This document shows, in pieces, positions 1 to 8,647 of a stretch of 64,000 bases of DNA. Every line of letters begins with the position of its first letter. Position 1 is the stretch's first letter. Under the pieces are notes generated by a model, which was not told where the DNA came from, made no database searches, and worked only from the letters and a program-made list of their open reading frames with translations. The stretch is taken from assembly GCF_023373525.1 (NCBI RefSeq), contig NZ_CP097218.1, forward strand, positions 2,728,001 to 2,792,000, in the 5' to 3' direction. The DNA is from Brachybacterium kimchii (GTDB lineage Bacteria; Actinomycetota; Actinomycetes; Actinomycetales; Dermabacteraceae). The position numbers were made by a program, and so were the translations under genes.

Positions 1-512
1 AGCACCGCGAGATCGGGTTCAACTACCGGCTCTCCAACATCCTCGCGGCACTCGGTCTCGCACAGCTCGAGCAGCTCGACGACTTCATCGCCGCCCGCCG
101 CTCCCACCGGGCCCAGTACCGGGCCCTGGCCGAGGAGCTGCCCGGGCTGGAGATCCTGGGCGGCGCGGACCGCGGCGACAACTGCTGGATGAGCTCCGTG
201 CTCATCGACCCCGAGGTCGCGGGCACGGACGCGAAGGCCGTGCAGGCCCTGCTCGCCGAGGACGGCATCGAATCGCGCCCCGTCTTCGCCCCGATGCACG
301 GCCAGCCCGTGTTCGCGGATGCGGAGCGCTACCCCCGCCTGCTGAACGGCGTTGCCGACCGGCTCTACCGCACGGGCCTGAGCCTGCCGAGCTCGCCGGC
401 GTCGTCCCCCGAGGACATCAGCGAGGTGTGCGAACGGATCCGCGTCATCCTCCGCACCGCCGCACCTCGGGCCTCGGCGGCCCGGCCCGTCGCCTCCGGT
501 GACCGCCTATGA
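1..512 (+). CDS. DegT/DnrJ/EryC1-family PLP aminotransferase, C-terminal part
   Basis: The gene is cut by the left edge; the reading frame is open from base 3. The visible part has the family motif GFNYRLSNILAALG, followed by the C-terminal signature ESRPVFAPMHGQPVF. Family members transfer an amino group from glutamate to a nucleotide-linked keto-sugar, or make UDP-linked amino sugars for glycans and capsules, in the cytoplasm. The catalytic lysine region lies outside the window. The stop overlaps the start of the flippase gene (ATGA at 509-512), which implies translational coupling and a shared role in surface polysaccharide assembly. The exact sugar substrate cannot be told from this part. 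Confidence 0.85.
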   Translation, partial: HREIGFNYRLSNILAALGLAQLEQLDDFIAARRSHRAQYRALAEELPGLEILGGADRGDNCWMSSVLIDPEVAGTDAKAVQALLAEDGIESRPVFAPMHGQPVFADAERYPRLLNGVADRLYRTGLSLPSSPASSPEDISEVCERIRVILRTAAPRASAARPVASGDRL

Positions 513-1927
513 CCCAGGACCACGACGAGCAGCAGCCCCGCCGGGCCCCTGACGGCCCGACGGGCGCTGGTCCGGCGGGTGCCGGTCCGGCGGGCGAGGA
601 TCCCGCCGACCACGTGCCGCCGCCGGTGGACACCACACGGCGGGTCGCCTCCGACGCCCTCGCCGTCGGTCTCGGGTACCTCGCGTCCTTCGCGTACCCG
701 CTGGTCTCGCTCCCCCTGCTCGCGCGCGTCTTCGGCGTCGAGGACCTGGGTCGCTTCATGTTCGCCCTCGCGGTGCTGCAGCTCGTGGTCCAGTTCACCG
801 ACTTCGGCTTCGGGATGAGCGCGCTTCGGAGGATCGCGATCGCCCGGACCCGCGCAGAACGGTCGCGGGTCGCCTTCGCGACGCTCGCCGCGACCGCGGG
901 GCTGTGGCTCGTCGCGAGCGCCGTGCTCATGCTCGTGGTCCTGATCGTGCCGGGCCTGCACGACCAGTGGCCGATCTACCTGATCGGTCTGCTCCTCATC
1001 GGAGTGGGCGCGATGTATCCCAAGTGGCTGCTGCAGGGCACCGGTCGGGTGAAGGCGTTCGCCCTGCTCACCGCGGTCTCGCGCCTGGTCGCCCTCGTCC
1101 TGCTGGTGTTCACCGTGAACTCGGCCGACGACGACTGGCTGGCGATGACGTGGCAGCAGTTCCCCCTCGCCCTCAGCGCCGTCTCCAGCTGGGTGATCAT
1201 CCTGTGGTGGTGGAAGGACGTGCACGTGGTGCGCCCCCGCGCGAGCGAGACCCTCGAGGCGCTGCGGGACTCCACCCCGATGTTCTTCTCCAACGTCGCG
1301 AGCATCATCATGGGCTCGGCGAACTCCGTCGTGCTCGGCGTCGTCTCCAGCCCGACGGCCGTCGCCTACTTCAGCGCCGCCGAGCGCTTCGGGAACGCGG
1401 CGCGCGGGGTGATGCGCGGCGTCGTCGACGCGATGCTCCCCCGCATGACCCGAGGGCACTCGGAGGGCCCCGGGACCAGTTCCCTCCAGCGCATGATCCT
1501 CATCGGCATCATGAGCGCGTACGTCGTCGCCGGGCTGTGCCTGGTGATCTTCGCGCCGATGGTGGTGCCCTGGTACCTGGGAGCCGACATGGCGCCTGCG
1601 GCCGGTGTCACGCAGCTGGTCGGCATCGCCCTCGCGATCGGCGGTGTGGAGACGGCCCTGATGCTCAAGGCGACCGCCGAGCACCGCTTCCGCCTCGTCG
1701 CCCGCTTCGCCCTCATCGGCGCCTGCGAGCACCTGGTGCTGCTGTTCGTCACCGGCAGCCTGTGGGGCGCGCACGGCATCGGCTGCGCGATGATCGTGAC
1801 CGAGACCCTGATGGGTGTGCTCTATACGCGCGACGCCCTGCGTCGGCGCCGGGAGAGGCGCGAGGCGCGGGACGCCGCGCCGTCGGAGCAGGCCGACGTG
1901 GCCCAGGTGGATCCCTCGCACACCTGA
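509..1927 (+). CDS. Wzx-like polysaccharide flippase / O-antigen exporter
   Basis: 472 residues. After a Pro/Ala/Gly-rich cytoplasmic tail of about 40 residues come a dozen or more hydrophobic segments spread to residue ~445, followed by a charged C-terminus. Length, topology and the conserved pattern around VSLPLLARVFGVEDLGRF fit the MATE/MOP superfamily exporters that flip undecaprenyl-linked repeat units across the membrane. It is coupled by ATGA to the aminotransferase and lies in a group with a glycosyltransferase and a glycan hydrolase, so a role in exopolysaccharide or wall polysaccharide export is likely. The start is fixed by the overlap. The substrate glycan is unknown. Confidence 0.85.
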   Translation: MTQDHDEQQPRRAPDGPTGAGPAGAGPAGEDPADHVPPPVDTTRRVASDALAVGLGYLASFAYPLVSLPLLARVFGVEDLGRFMFALAVLQLVVQFTDFGFGMSALRRIAIARTRAERSRVAFATLAATAGLWLVASAVLMLVVLIVPGLHDQWPIYLIGLLLIGVGAMYPKWLLQGTGRVKAFALLTAVSRLVALVLLVFTVNSADDDWLAMTWQQFPLALSAVSSWVIILWWWKDVHVVRPRASETLEALRDSTPMFFSNVASIIMGSANSVVLGVVSSPTAVAYFSAAERFGNAARGVMRGVVDAMLPRMTRGHSEGPGTSSLQRMILIGIMSAYVVAGLCLVIFAPMVVPWYLGADMAPAAGVTQLVGIALAIGGVETALMLKATAEHRFRLVARFALIGACEHLVLLFVTGSLWGAHGIGCAMIVTETLMGVLYTRDALRRRRERREARDAAPSEQADVAQVDPSHT

Positions 1928-2019
1928 CGTGCCGCGCTAGTTCCCGAGCCCAGGTCCCGGAGCTCGGTGGCCAGACCCCAGGTCCAAGGGCACAGGGCGC
2001 AGGGTGCAGGGCGCAGGAC

Positions 2020-3036
2020 TCAGGCGGGCCCGCAGCTCCAGGGCAGCGGATGGTTCTCGAGCCAGCGGTGGGCGGGCTTGGCCGTGCCGTCGGCGCGGGT
2101 GATCCCGAACGTGGCCTCGGCATCCGTGGTCGCCGCCCGGTCCCGGTACTGGTAGAACACGGCATAGCTGAGGTCCAGCCCCCGCAGCAGCCGCACGTAC
2201 TGCTCGTAGTACTGCTGCTGGGCCCGCTCCTTCCGTGCGGATCCCTGCGTGGGGTCGCCGATCTCGCCGATCGCCACGGGCTTGCCGTAGCGGCGCCGCA
2301 GCGCGGCGATGCGCGCGGGGAAGCGGGGCATCTCGGTGTCGTCCACGGCGTGGTCGAAGTAGATGTCGACGGTGACGAGATCGAGCGACGAGGCGATCAC
2401 GTCCAGTGCGCGCTCCCACCGCGCCTGCACCCGGTCGCCGGAGGGCCATCCGCTGAGATTGGTAGTGACCTGCACGTGCGGGGACATGGCGTGGAAGGTC
2501 TTCGAGGCGGCCGCGAGCAGCTCGGCGAGCTCCCCGTAGTAGGAGTCCCGATCGGAGTCCGCGATCTCCGTGTGGAAGCGGTAGTGGGAGCCGTCGGCCT
2601 CGTTGAAGATCTGGACGACCGCGACCTCGTCGGCGAACTCCTCGGCGACGAGCTGCCACCACTGCTCGGTCTTCCTCTTCCAGTCGGCCGCGGACGCGGA
2701 CTCGTCGGGGTAGCTCACGATGAGCATCATCCATACGTCCATGCCGAGCTCCCGGGCGCGCGCGAACACGCGGTGGATCGCGCTGACCCTGTCGGGTGCG
2801 AGCGAGGCGCTCTGCGCGCTGGTCCCCCAGCTGCGCAGCACCTGGGTGTCGCCGATCCCGCAGCGCACGACCCTGGCGCCGAGTGCTGCCATCTCCTCGA
2901 GCTGCGCGAGGGCGTCGTCGAGCGCGGAGGCGTCGTGGACCTCCGCGCCGGTGAAGCCGAACCGCAGGGAGCCGCCGCACGCGGGCTGCGAGGGAGGGCC
3001 CGGCCGGACGCCCGGGATCGCGCTGGCAGCGATCAC
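2020..3036 (-). CDS. Exported glycoside hydrolase (cellulase/GH5-like TIM barrel)
   Basis: From the GTG at 3036 the product is 338 residues. FNEADG (Glu146) looks like the acid/base and AIGEIGD (Glu258) the nucleophile of a clan GH-A barrel. The family hydrolyses beta-linked polysaccharides or sets chain length in exopolysaccharide loci. Just upstream and in the same frame the DNA reads RIARRSLLAGAV, a good Tat twin-arginine core that runs into the hydrophobic stretch, yet no ATG, GTG or TTG precedes it in the open frame back to the overlap with the glycosyltransferase gene. The true start may therefore be non-canonical, or a start codon may have been lost. It follows the GT2 gene on the same strand; the two are probably co-transcribed. 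The exact GH family is uncertain. Confidence 0.75.
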   Translation of the reverse strand: MIAASAIPGVRPGPPSQPACGGSLRFGFTGAEVHDASALDDALAQLEEMAALGARVVRCGIGDTQVLRSWGTSAQSASLAPDRVSAIHRVFARARELGMDVWMMLIVSYPDESASAADWKRKTEQWWQLVAEEFADEVAVVQIFNEADGSHYRFHTEIADSDRDSYYGELAELLAAASKTFHAMSPHVQVTTNLSGWPSGDRVQARWERALDVIASSLDLVTVDIYFDHAVDDTEMPRFPARIAALRRRYGKPVAIGEIGDPTQGSARKERAQQQYYEQYVRLLRGLDLSYAVFYQYRDRAATTDAEATFGITRADGTAKPAHRWLENHPLPWSCGPA

Positions 3037-3076
3037 GGCTCCGGCGAGCAGGCTGCGCCGCGCGATCCGGGCGCCG

Positions 3077-4018
3077 TCAGTTCGCCACGCGCTCGTCGTC
3101 GACCCCTGCCTCGTCGGCCCCGACCTCGGGAACTGCCGGCATGGAGTCCAGCAGCCGCGGCTCGGGCAGCTCGGGAGCCGGCGGCAGCATGGCCACCGCG
3201 TGCGCTGCGAGCGTGATGACCACGCGCACCGCTCGCCGCAGCCCGCCGCCGCGCGCGGCGGTCACGATGTGCGGGACGAACAGGAGCGCCTCGCGGGCGA
3301 CATAGCCCCGCCCCTGCTTGTCCGGGTAGGCCTCGGGGTGGCGGCGCCACACCTCGACCTCGGCGATGCAGCTGGACCAGATCTTGCGCAGGAAGCCCCA
3401 GGAGGACTCCATGAGCCGGTAGTCGATCCCGAACTCCGGCACCAGCACGTCCCTCACGCCCGCCTTCCACATCCGGGAGGCGAACTCGATGTCGGCGACG
3501 CCGTAGCGCACGCAGGAGACGTCGAACCCGCCGAGCCGGTCGAGGGTCTCCCGACGGATGCCGAGGTTCCCGCAGGCGGCCGTCCGCTCGGCGATCGCGT
3601 GGCGCAGGACGGGCGGGTTCGAATCCCGGGCGGTGCGCATGACGTGGAGGGGGCCCTGGACGACTTCGTGCGTGTCGAGTTCGTCGAATGCCGCGCGCAG
3701 CCAGGTGGGGAAGACGCGGTCGTCCGCGTCGCAGAACGCGATCTTCTCGGCCCGGGCCGCGAGGATCCCGGCGTTGCGCGCGAAGTTGACGCCGCGCTCG
3801 GCGCTCGCATCCAGGATGCGCAGGGGCGCGGGGAACGATCCGCGGCGGGACATCGCCAGGGCCCGGGTGCCGTCCGTCGAGCCGTTGTCGGAGATGATGA
3901 GCTCCCAGGGCTCGGCGAAGTCCTGGGCGGCGAGCGCGTCCAGCTGCTCCGAGAGGAAGGGCTCGCCGTTGAAGACCGGGATGATGACGCTGATGCGCGG
4001 GGCTGGTTCGGCGGACAC
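3077..4018 (-). CDS. Glycosyltransferase family 2
   Basis: 313 residues from a GTG at 4018 with GAGGGA seven bases upstream; the longer open frame upstream is not coding-like. The GT-A fold shows ISVIIPVFNG at the N-terminus, SDNGSTDGT, and CDADD as the metal-binding DxD. The C-terminal half contains conserved RYGVADIEF and a weakly hydrophobic segment but no clear membrane span, so it acts at the cytoplasmic face. It adds a sugar from a nucleotide donor to a glycan intermediate. It precedes the glycoside hydrolase by about 40 bp and lies opposite the flippase/aminotransferase pair, which marks the edge of a polysaccharide locus. Confidence 0.88.
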   Translation of the reverse strand: MSAEPAPRISVIIPVFNGEPFLSEQLDALAAQDFAEPWELIISDNGSTDGTRALAMSRRGSFPAPLRILDASAERGVNFARNAGILAARAEKIAFCDADDRVFPTWLRAAFDELDTHEVVQGPLHVMRTARDSNPPVLRHAIAERTAACGNLGIRRETLDRLGGFDVSCVRYGVADIEFASRMWKAGVRDVLVPEFGIDYRLMESSWGFLRKIWSSCIAEVEVWRRHPEAYPDKQGRGYVAREALLFVPHIVTAARGGGLRRAVRVVITLAAHAVAMLPPAPELPEPRLLDSMPAVPEVGADEAGVDDERVAN

Positions 4019-4384
4019 GGGTCCCTCAGTTCTTCGCGAGCGCGTTCTGATGATGGGAGCGTCGAGGCGGCGGCGCACGCCTGGCCTCGACCACGTATGC
4101 GGCCGGAACCCACTCCCAAAACGTACATTTCGGATCATACAGGCCCACTCTCCGGCGCAGGCAACCGATGTGCGCTCACTCTCGGATGGCCGACGGCGTC
4201 CGGGGCTCGCGGCGCACGCCACTCCCCGTGACGCCCGCGACGGCGGCTGCTGCGCCGTCCGCAGCGCCCCGCGCCCGTGCGCGGCGAGCTTCGCTTCCCC
4301 TCCGGTAAGTCCGTTTCGTGGCGTACGCTCGGATCGTCGGCGCGCATCGAGAGTCGGGGGCGCTGCCGCACCGGGAGGTGGCAC
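4019..4384. promoter_or_regulatory. Divergent intergenic region with candidate promoters
   Basis: No gene is seen in this 366-base stretch. On the minus strand TATGAT (4139-4134) is a good -10 element that would give a leader of about 110 bases for the GT2 gene. On the plus strand TACGCT (4324-4329) lies about 55 bases before the GAF-regulator start. The block around 4111-4142 is clearly richer in A/T than its surroundings, as expected for a promoter. Confidence 0.45.
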
Positions 4385-5737
4385 ATGCACTTGCCCTCCC
4401 GCGCCGGCCGGCTCCCCACGGACGCCGGATACCAGCACGGGGTGCTGCGGGCGCACGAGGACCTGCCCGCGGCGACCTCGCCCGAGAACGAGCGCAGCAT
4501 GGTCCGCGGCCCTGTGCTCGAGTCCTGGCGGCGATCCCTGGACCTGCTCCCCCGCGATGCGTCGGCGCCCGTGCGCGCGGGCGTCTCCGGCGCCGAGCTC
4601 GCCGAGGTCCGTCGTCGGCACGTGTTCAGCGCCGTCCTCCCCATGCTCCACGAGCGGCTGATCGAACCCGCCGTCGAGGCCGGGCTGCTGGTCGCGCTCG
4701 GCGACGAGCAGGGACGGCTGCTGTGGCTCGAGGGCCCTTCGCCGCAGCGCACCCTCGCCGAGGACGTCGGCTTCGTGGTGGGCGCGGACTGGTCCGAGGA
4801 CGCCATGGGCACGAACGCCCCGGCGCTCGCCCTGGCCAGCGGCAGCGCGATCCAGGTGGCCGGCGCGGAGCACTACGTCGAGGTGATCCAGGGCTGGAGC
4901 TGCAGCGCGGTGCCACTGCTGGACCCCGCGAGCGGCGAGGTCCTCGGAGTCATCGACGTGACCGGGGACGAACGCGCCGTCGGCCCGCTCGTGCTGCCCC
5001 TGCTGCGGGCCGCCGCCCGCGCCGCCCAGGCGGAGCTCCCCCACCGCGGGGACGAGGCGGCGGATCCCGCCCCGATGCTGCGCTTCCAGCGGACCGTGGC
5101 GGACCCGCGCACCGGCGACCTCGAGCTGCTGCTCACCGGCCGGCGCACCTCACTGATCCGGCGCGGACGGGTCACGGCGTGCCTCTCCGGCCGCCACGCG
5201 GAGTTGCTGACCCTGCTGCATCTGCATCCCGACGGGCTGGGCGCCGGCGAGCTCGCGGAGTCCCTGTACGGGTCGGTCGATGCGGTGGGCACGGTGCGCG
5301 CCGAGGTGCTGCGCCTGCGCCGCGTCCTCCAGGGGTTCGCGGGCGATGCGCTGTCACTCGACTCGCGCCCCTACCACCTGCAGGGAGAGCTCGACAGCGA
5401 CCTGCTGCGCACGCGCGCCGCGGTGGACGGCGGGGACGTCGACGAGGTCCTCGCGCACTACGAGGGCCGCCTGCTGCCCGCCAGCGAGGCGCCGGAGATC
5501 CGACGGCTGCGCGAGCGGACGTCGGCCGTGGTGCGGGCGCTCATGCTCGAGAACGCCGACCACGAGCAGCTGTGGCGGTACGCCCAGCTCCCCGAGAACG
5601 AGAGCGACCTCGAGGTGCTGATGGCCGTGCTCACCCTGGCCCCGCCCGATGCCCCCGAGCGCGCCGCCGCGGCCGCCCGTGCGGAGGCTCTCGAGGCGGA
5701 GGAGCAGGAGGAGCGGACGCGCGCGGACGTCCGCTGA
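4385..5737 (+). CDS. GAF-domain transcriptional regulator (AcoR N-terminal type)
   Basis: 450 residues from ATG 4385, which has GGGAGGTG at a good distance; 36 codons of open frame upstream lack such a site. The N-terminal part has the typical VLESWRRSL helix, then a GAF sensor domain (about residues 75-210) containing EDAMGTNAPALAL and GWSCSAVPLLDP. These match the ligand-sensing half of acetoin/glycol regulators. There is no sigma-54 AAA module; the C-terminal part (about 250-450) is alpha-helical with a winged-helix-like region around LTLLHLHPDGLGAGELAESL. In actinobacteria relatives often sit beside alcohol or aldehyde dehydrogenases; none is present here. Ligand and targets are unknown. 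Confidence 0.75.
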   Translation: MHLPSRAGRLPTDAGYQHGVLRAHEDLPAATSPENERSMVRGPVLESWRRSLDLLPRDASAPVRAGVSGAELAEVRRRHVFSAVLPMLHERLIEPAVEAGLLVALGDEQGRLLWLEGPSPQRTLAEDVGFVVGADWSEDAMGTNAPALALASGSAIQVAGAEHYVEVIQGWSCSAVPLLDPASGEVLGVIDVTGDERAVGPLVLPLLRAAARAAQAELPHRGDEAADPAPMLRFQRTVADPRTGDLELLLTGRRTSLIRRGRVTACLSGRHAELLTLLHLHPDGLGAGELAESLYGSVDAVGTVRAEVLRLRRVLQGFAGDALSLDSRPYHLQGELDSDLLRTRAAVDGGDVDEVLAHYEGRLLPASEAPEIRRLRERTSAVVRALMLENADHEQLWRYAQLPENESDLEVLMAVLTLAPPDAPERAAAAARAEALEAEEQEERTRADVR

Positions 5738-5776
5738 GCACCCGGGAGCCGACGGACGGCCCTCCAGCACGGACCC

Positions 5777-5814
5777 GTGACCAGCAGGAGCAACGGAATG
5801 TTGCTCTGCGTCAC
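5777..5814. terminator. Bidirectional hairpin terminator
   Basis: An inverted repeat GAGCAAC-GGAAT-GTTGCTC (5788-5806) is flanked by an outer GTGAC/GTCAC pair (5777-5781 / 5810-5814). It lies between two convergent genes, so it can end transcription from both sides. There is no T tract. Confidence 0.55.
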
Positions 5815-5978
5815 CGTGGCGATCACGCGCGTGCAACCTTCGTGCAACGTCCCGCCGCGTAGCTTTCGAGCAACCGACGACGGTCGGCAGGCGCGCTGCC
5901 CCCGTAGCGCCCCAGCCAAGCCCCCGCCTCCGCTGGACCCCCACCTGCGGCCGTCGTCGGAACCCCACGCATTCCCGG

Positions 5979-7430
5979 TCAGGCGTCGGTCCCGGTGACC
6001 CTCTCGCGCTTGCGGTCGACGACGCTGACGCCGAGCGCCGCCATCGCCATCAGCATGATCACCGTGAGGGTGATGATGAAGGCCTCCACCCAGGGCGTGC
6101 CGTTCTCCGTGAGGGAGAACAGGATGCCGGGGATGAGTGCCGTGCCGACGGCCGCACCGATCCTCTGGCCCAGCGACAGGATGCCGCCGGCGACGCCGCC
6201 GTAGCGCGGGTCCACCGCGTTCAGGGTGAGGGTCTGGTTCGGGGAGATCGTCATGCCCTGGCTGATGCCCACCAGCGTGAGCGGCACCGCGAGGGTCCAG
6301 AACGGCAGGACGCCGCTCTCGACGACGCCGGCCATGACCGCGACCAGGGCGAGGCCGACGAGGACGACGACGAAGCCAGCGATCACGAGTCGCCTGCCCA
6401 GGCGCAGCACATAGCGACCGCCGAGCTGCGAGGAGATCATCGCCGCGACCGAGGACGGCAGGCCGATGATGGAGGCCTCGAAGGGTGTACGGTCCAGATG
6501 CATCTGCAGGAACAGCGGCAGCACGATCCAGATGCTCGTGGAGCCCAGGAAGTAGACGGTGACGATGATGATGCCGTTGCGGAAGGGCGGGCTCCGGAAG
6601 ATGTCGGGGTCCACCATCGGCGGGCGTCCCCCGCGCCGGTAGCGGTTCTCCCAGGTCACCCAGCCGAAGACGAGCAGCAGCCCGAGCGGCAGCAGCAGCC
6701 ACACGAGCGCGGACACCGAGCGCTCGAGGAACGGCAGCATGATCATGAGGATCGCGAGGCCGAGCAGGATCGTGCCGACGGGGTCGAGGTCCGGCTTGGT
6801 GTCCTTGGTGCGCAGCTTGTCGTTGGGGATCCACAGCAGGCCCAGCACGATCGCGAGGATGCCGATCGGGACGTTGGAGAAGAAGATCCAGCGCCAGCCC
6901 ATGTCCTCGCCGAGGACCTGGATGAGCAGGCCGCCGATGACGGGGCCGACGGCGGTCGCGACGGCGACCGTGGTGCCGAACATCGCGAAGGCCTTCGCGC
7001 GGGCCTGGCCGCGGAAGTTCACCTGGATCAGGCCGATGGACTGCGGGTTCAGCAGTCCCGAGCCGAGGCCCTGCAGGATCCGCGAGACGTTCAGGACTCC
7101 CACGTTCGGCGAGAGCCCGGCCATCAGGGACCCCAGGGTGAACAGGCCGACGCCGAGGAGCAGGATGCGCCTCTTGCCGGTCGCATCGCCCACGCGCCCG
7201 GCAGGGACGAGCAGCACGGCGAAGGCGAGGGCGTACCCGGAGAGCACCCACTGCAGGCCCTCGGAGTCGGCCTTCAGGGAGTGGCCGATGGGCGTGAGCG
7301 CGACGTTGATGACCGAGACCGCGACCAGCGCCATGAACAGGGGGAGCAGGAGCACGAACAGCACCCGGCGAGGGTGCGCGGGCGCCTGGGCGGTCGGGGC
7401 AGGACGGGTGCTGGGGTCGGGAGCGCTCAC
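5979..7430 (-). CDS. MFS drug transporter, DHA2 (14-TM) type
   Basis: 483 residues from the GTG at 7430 (SAPDPSTRPAP...), or 505 from an ATG at 7496; neither has a strong ribosome site. About 14 hydrophobic segments follow a proline-rich cytoplasmic N-terminus. Motifs include GRVGDATGKRR (motif A, loop 2-3) and a motif C-like GPVIGGLL in the fifth helix region. DHA2 members export drugs, dyes or organic cations using the proton gradient. It is divergent from the MauE-fusion gene and stands alone on its strand. No adjacent TetR or MarR regulator is present. The substrate is unknown. Confidence 0.82.
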   Translation of the reverse strand: MSAPDPSTRPAPTAQAPAHPRRVLFVLLLPLFMALVAVSVINVALTPIGHSLKADSEGLQWVLSGYALAFAVLLVPAGRVGDATGKRRILLLGVGLFTLGSLMAGLSPNVGVLNVSRILQGLGSGLLNPQSIGLIQVNFRGQARAKAFAMFGTTVAVATAVGPVIGGLLIQVLGEDMGWRWIFFSNVPIGILAIVLGLLWIPNDKLRTKDTKPDLDPVGTILLGLAILMIMLPFLERSVSALVWLLLPLGLLLVFGWVTWENRYRRGGRPPMVDPDIFRSPPFRNGIIIVTVYFLGSTSIWIVLPLFLQMHLDRTPFEASIIGLPSSVAAMISSQLGGRYVLRLGRRLVIAGFVVVLVGLALVAVMAGVVESGVLPFWTLAVPLTLVGISQGMTISPNQTLTLNAVDPRYGGVAGGILSLGQRIGAAVGTALIPGILFSLTENGTPWVEAFIITLTVIMLMAMAALGVSVVDRKRERVTGTDA

Positions 7431-7519
7431 CCGATCAAGGATACGGAGGGTGTCGAGGGGTGGGATGGCGTGTGCAGGCGCTCCTGTGCGGGGCATCTCG
7501 CGAACAGCGGCGGCTCGAG

Positions 7520-7525
7520 TACCCT
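7520..7525 (+). promoter_or_regulatory. Leaderless -10 element (TACCCT)
   Basis: TACCCT ends exactly 6 bases before the GTG at 7532, and there is no Shine-Dalgarno sequence. Transcription would therefore begin at or next to the start codon. Confidence 0.6.
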
Positions 7526-7531
7526 GGTTCG

Positions 7532-8614
7532 GTGCCGATCCTGCTGCTCACCGCCCAGCTGCTGATCAGTCTGACGCTGCTGATCAGCGGTGCCGCGAAG
7601 CTCGGGGACAGGCGCGGAACACAGGACGCGATGGTGTCCCTGCGCCTGCCCCTTCCACGCGCCCACGCCACTGCGGCGCTGCTTCTGCCCGGTGCGGAGA
7701 TCGCGCTCGCGCTCGGGATCTGGCTGCCAGTTCCTCTCGTGCCCCTCGCATTCTCCGTGCTCATCGTCGTGCTGCTCGTCCTCTACTGGGCGATCATCGC
7801 CAGGGCCCTCGGATTCGAAGAGTCCGTGTCCTGCTCATGCTTCGGAACCCTGGGCTCGCCGACGGTCTCCCGGACCACCCTCGTGCGCAACACGCTGCTG
7901 CTGGCGCTGGGGGCTCTCACGGTGATCGGCACCGCCCGCTCTCTCCCCGCACACGCGGTCGCGGACGCGTCCGGGCTCCTGGTGCAGCTTGTCCTCGCGG
8001 TGCTCCTCACGGGGACCCTCACTCTGCTCACCCTCGGAGGCACCTCGCGCCGGAGTGAGACCGGACCGGGCACGGCCACCGTCGGCGATCGCCCCTCCGC
8101 GCACGAGCGGTCGGACGCCGTGGGTCCGCGAACGGGTTCTGCGGACGATGCGGATCTCGACTACGAGCGCACGCCGACGCCGTTCGGCATGCTGCAGAGG
8201 AGCGGCGAGGAGCTCGTCTCCCTCGCGTCACTGACCGCCGAGCGCGCGGCGCTGCTGATCTGGGTGCGTCCCGGCTGCGGTCCGTGCGAGAGGGTGCTGA
8301 ACGCGGTCGGGCCCTGGCGCGCGGCACTCGAGGAGACCGTGAGCGTGCGCACGCTCGTCCGTGCGGATCCGGCGAGCCTCGCCCCGTCCGTGCGAGAGCG
8401 CGCCGGCGACAGCCTTGCCAGGGACATCGAGGGCAACCTTGCGATCTCACTCCGGGCTGACTCCTCCCCTGCCGCCGTCCTGCTGGGGGCCGACGGACTG
8501 CTGGCAGGCGGCCCCGTCGCCGGCGCGGAGGGCGTGACTGCGTTCGTCGAGGAGATCATCGAGCAGATCGGGCAGGCGAGGGAGAGAGGGGAGCTCGTCT
8601 CGCCATCGGCCTGA
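7532..8614 (+). CDS. MauE/DoxX-type membrane protein fused to a thioredoxin-like domain
   Basis: 360 residues from GTG 7532. The N-terminal half (about 1-185) has four or five membrane spans with the MauE pattern: LLISGAAKLGDRRGTQ in helix 1 and SVSCSCFG at the periplasmic end of a later helix. The C-terminal half (about 215-350) resembles a thioredoxin fold, with LIWVRPGCGPCERV giving a CxxC motif. MauE-like proteins supply or relay reducing equivalents across the membrane, for example in disulfide handling of exported enzymes. The fusion implies an electron-relay or thiol-redox role. The linker is Ser/Thr/Gly-rich. Codon use is less GC-rich than in most neighbours, as in the adjacent manA. 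Confidence 0.75.
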   Translation: MPILLLTAQLLISLTLLISGAAKLGDRRGTQDAMVSLRLPLPRAHATAALLLPGAEIALALGIWLPVPLVPLAFSVLIVVLLVLYWAIIARALGFEESVSCSCFGTLGSPTVSRTTLVRNTLLLALGALTVIGTARSLPAHAVADASGLLVQLVLAVLLTGTLTLLTLGGTSRRSETGPGTATVGDRPSAHERSDAVGPRTGSADDADLDYERTPTPFGMLQRSGEELVSLASLTAERAALLIWVRPGCGPCERVLNAVGPWRAALEETVSVRTLVRADPASLAPSVRERAGDSLARDIEGNLAISLRADSSPAAVLLGADGLLAGGPVAGAEGVTAFVEEIIEQIGQARERGELVSPSA

Positions 8615-8616
8615 AC

Positions 8617-8630
8617 CCGGCAAATGCCGG
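8617..8630. terminator. Short hairpin between convergent genes
   Basis: CCGGC-AAAT-GCCGG lies in the 33-base gap between the convergent MauE-fusion and manA genes. It is small, so its strength as a terminator is uncertain. Confidence 0.4.
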
Positions 8631-8647
8631 ATCCGGAAGCGGAGCGA

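Noticed and set aside
365..1921. Long minus-strand open frame over the flippase gene
   Set aside because: It is antisense to a clear membrane-protein gene and its translation is His/Arg/Asp-rich with no domain, as expected for a GC-rich shadow frame.
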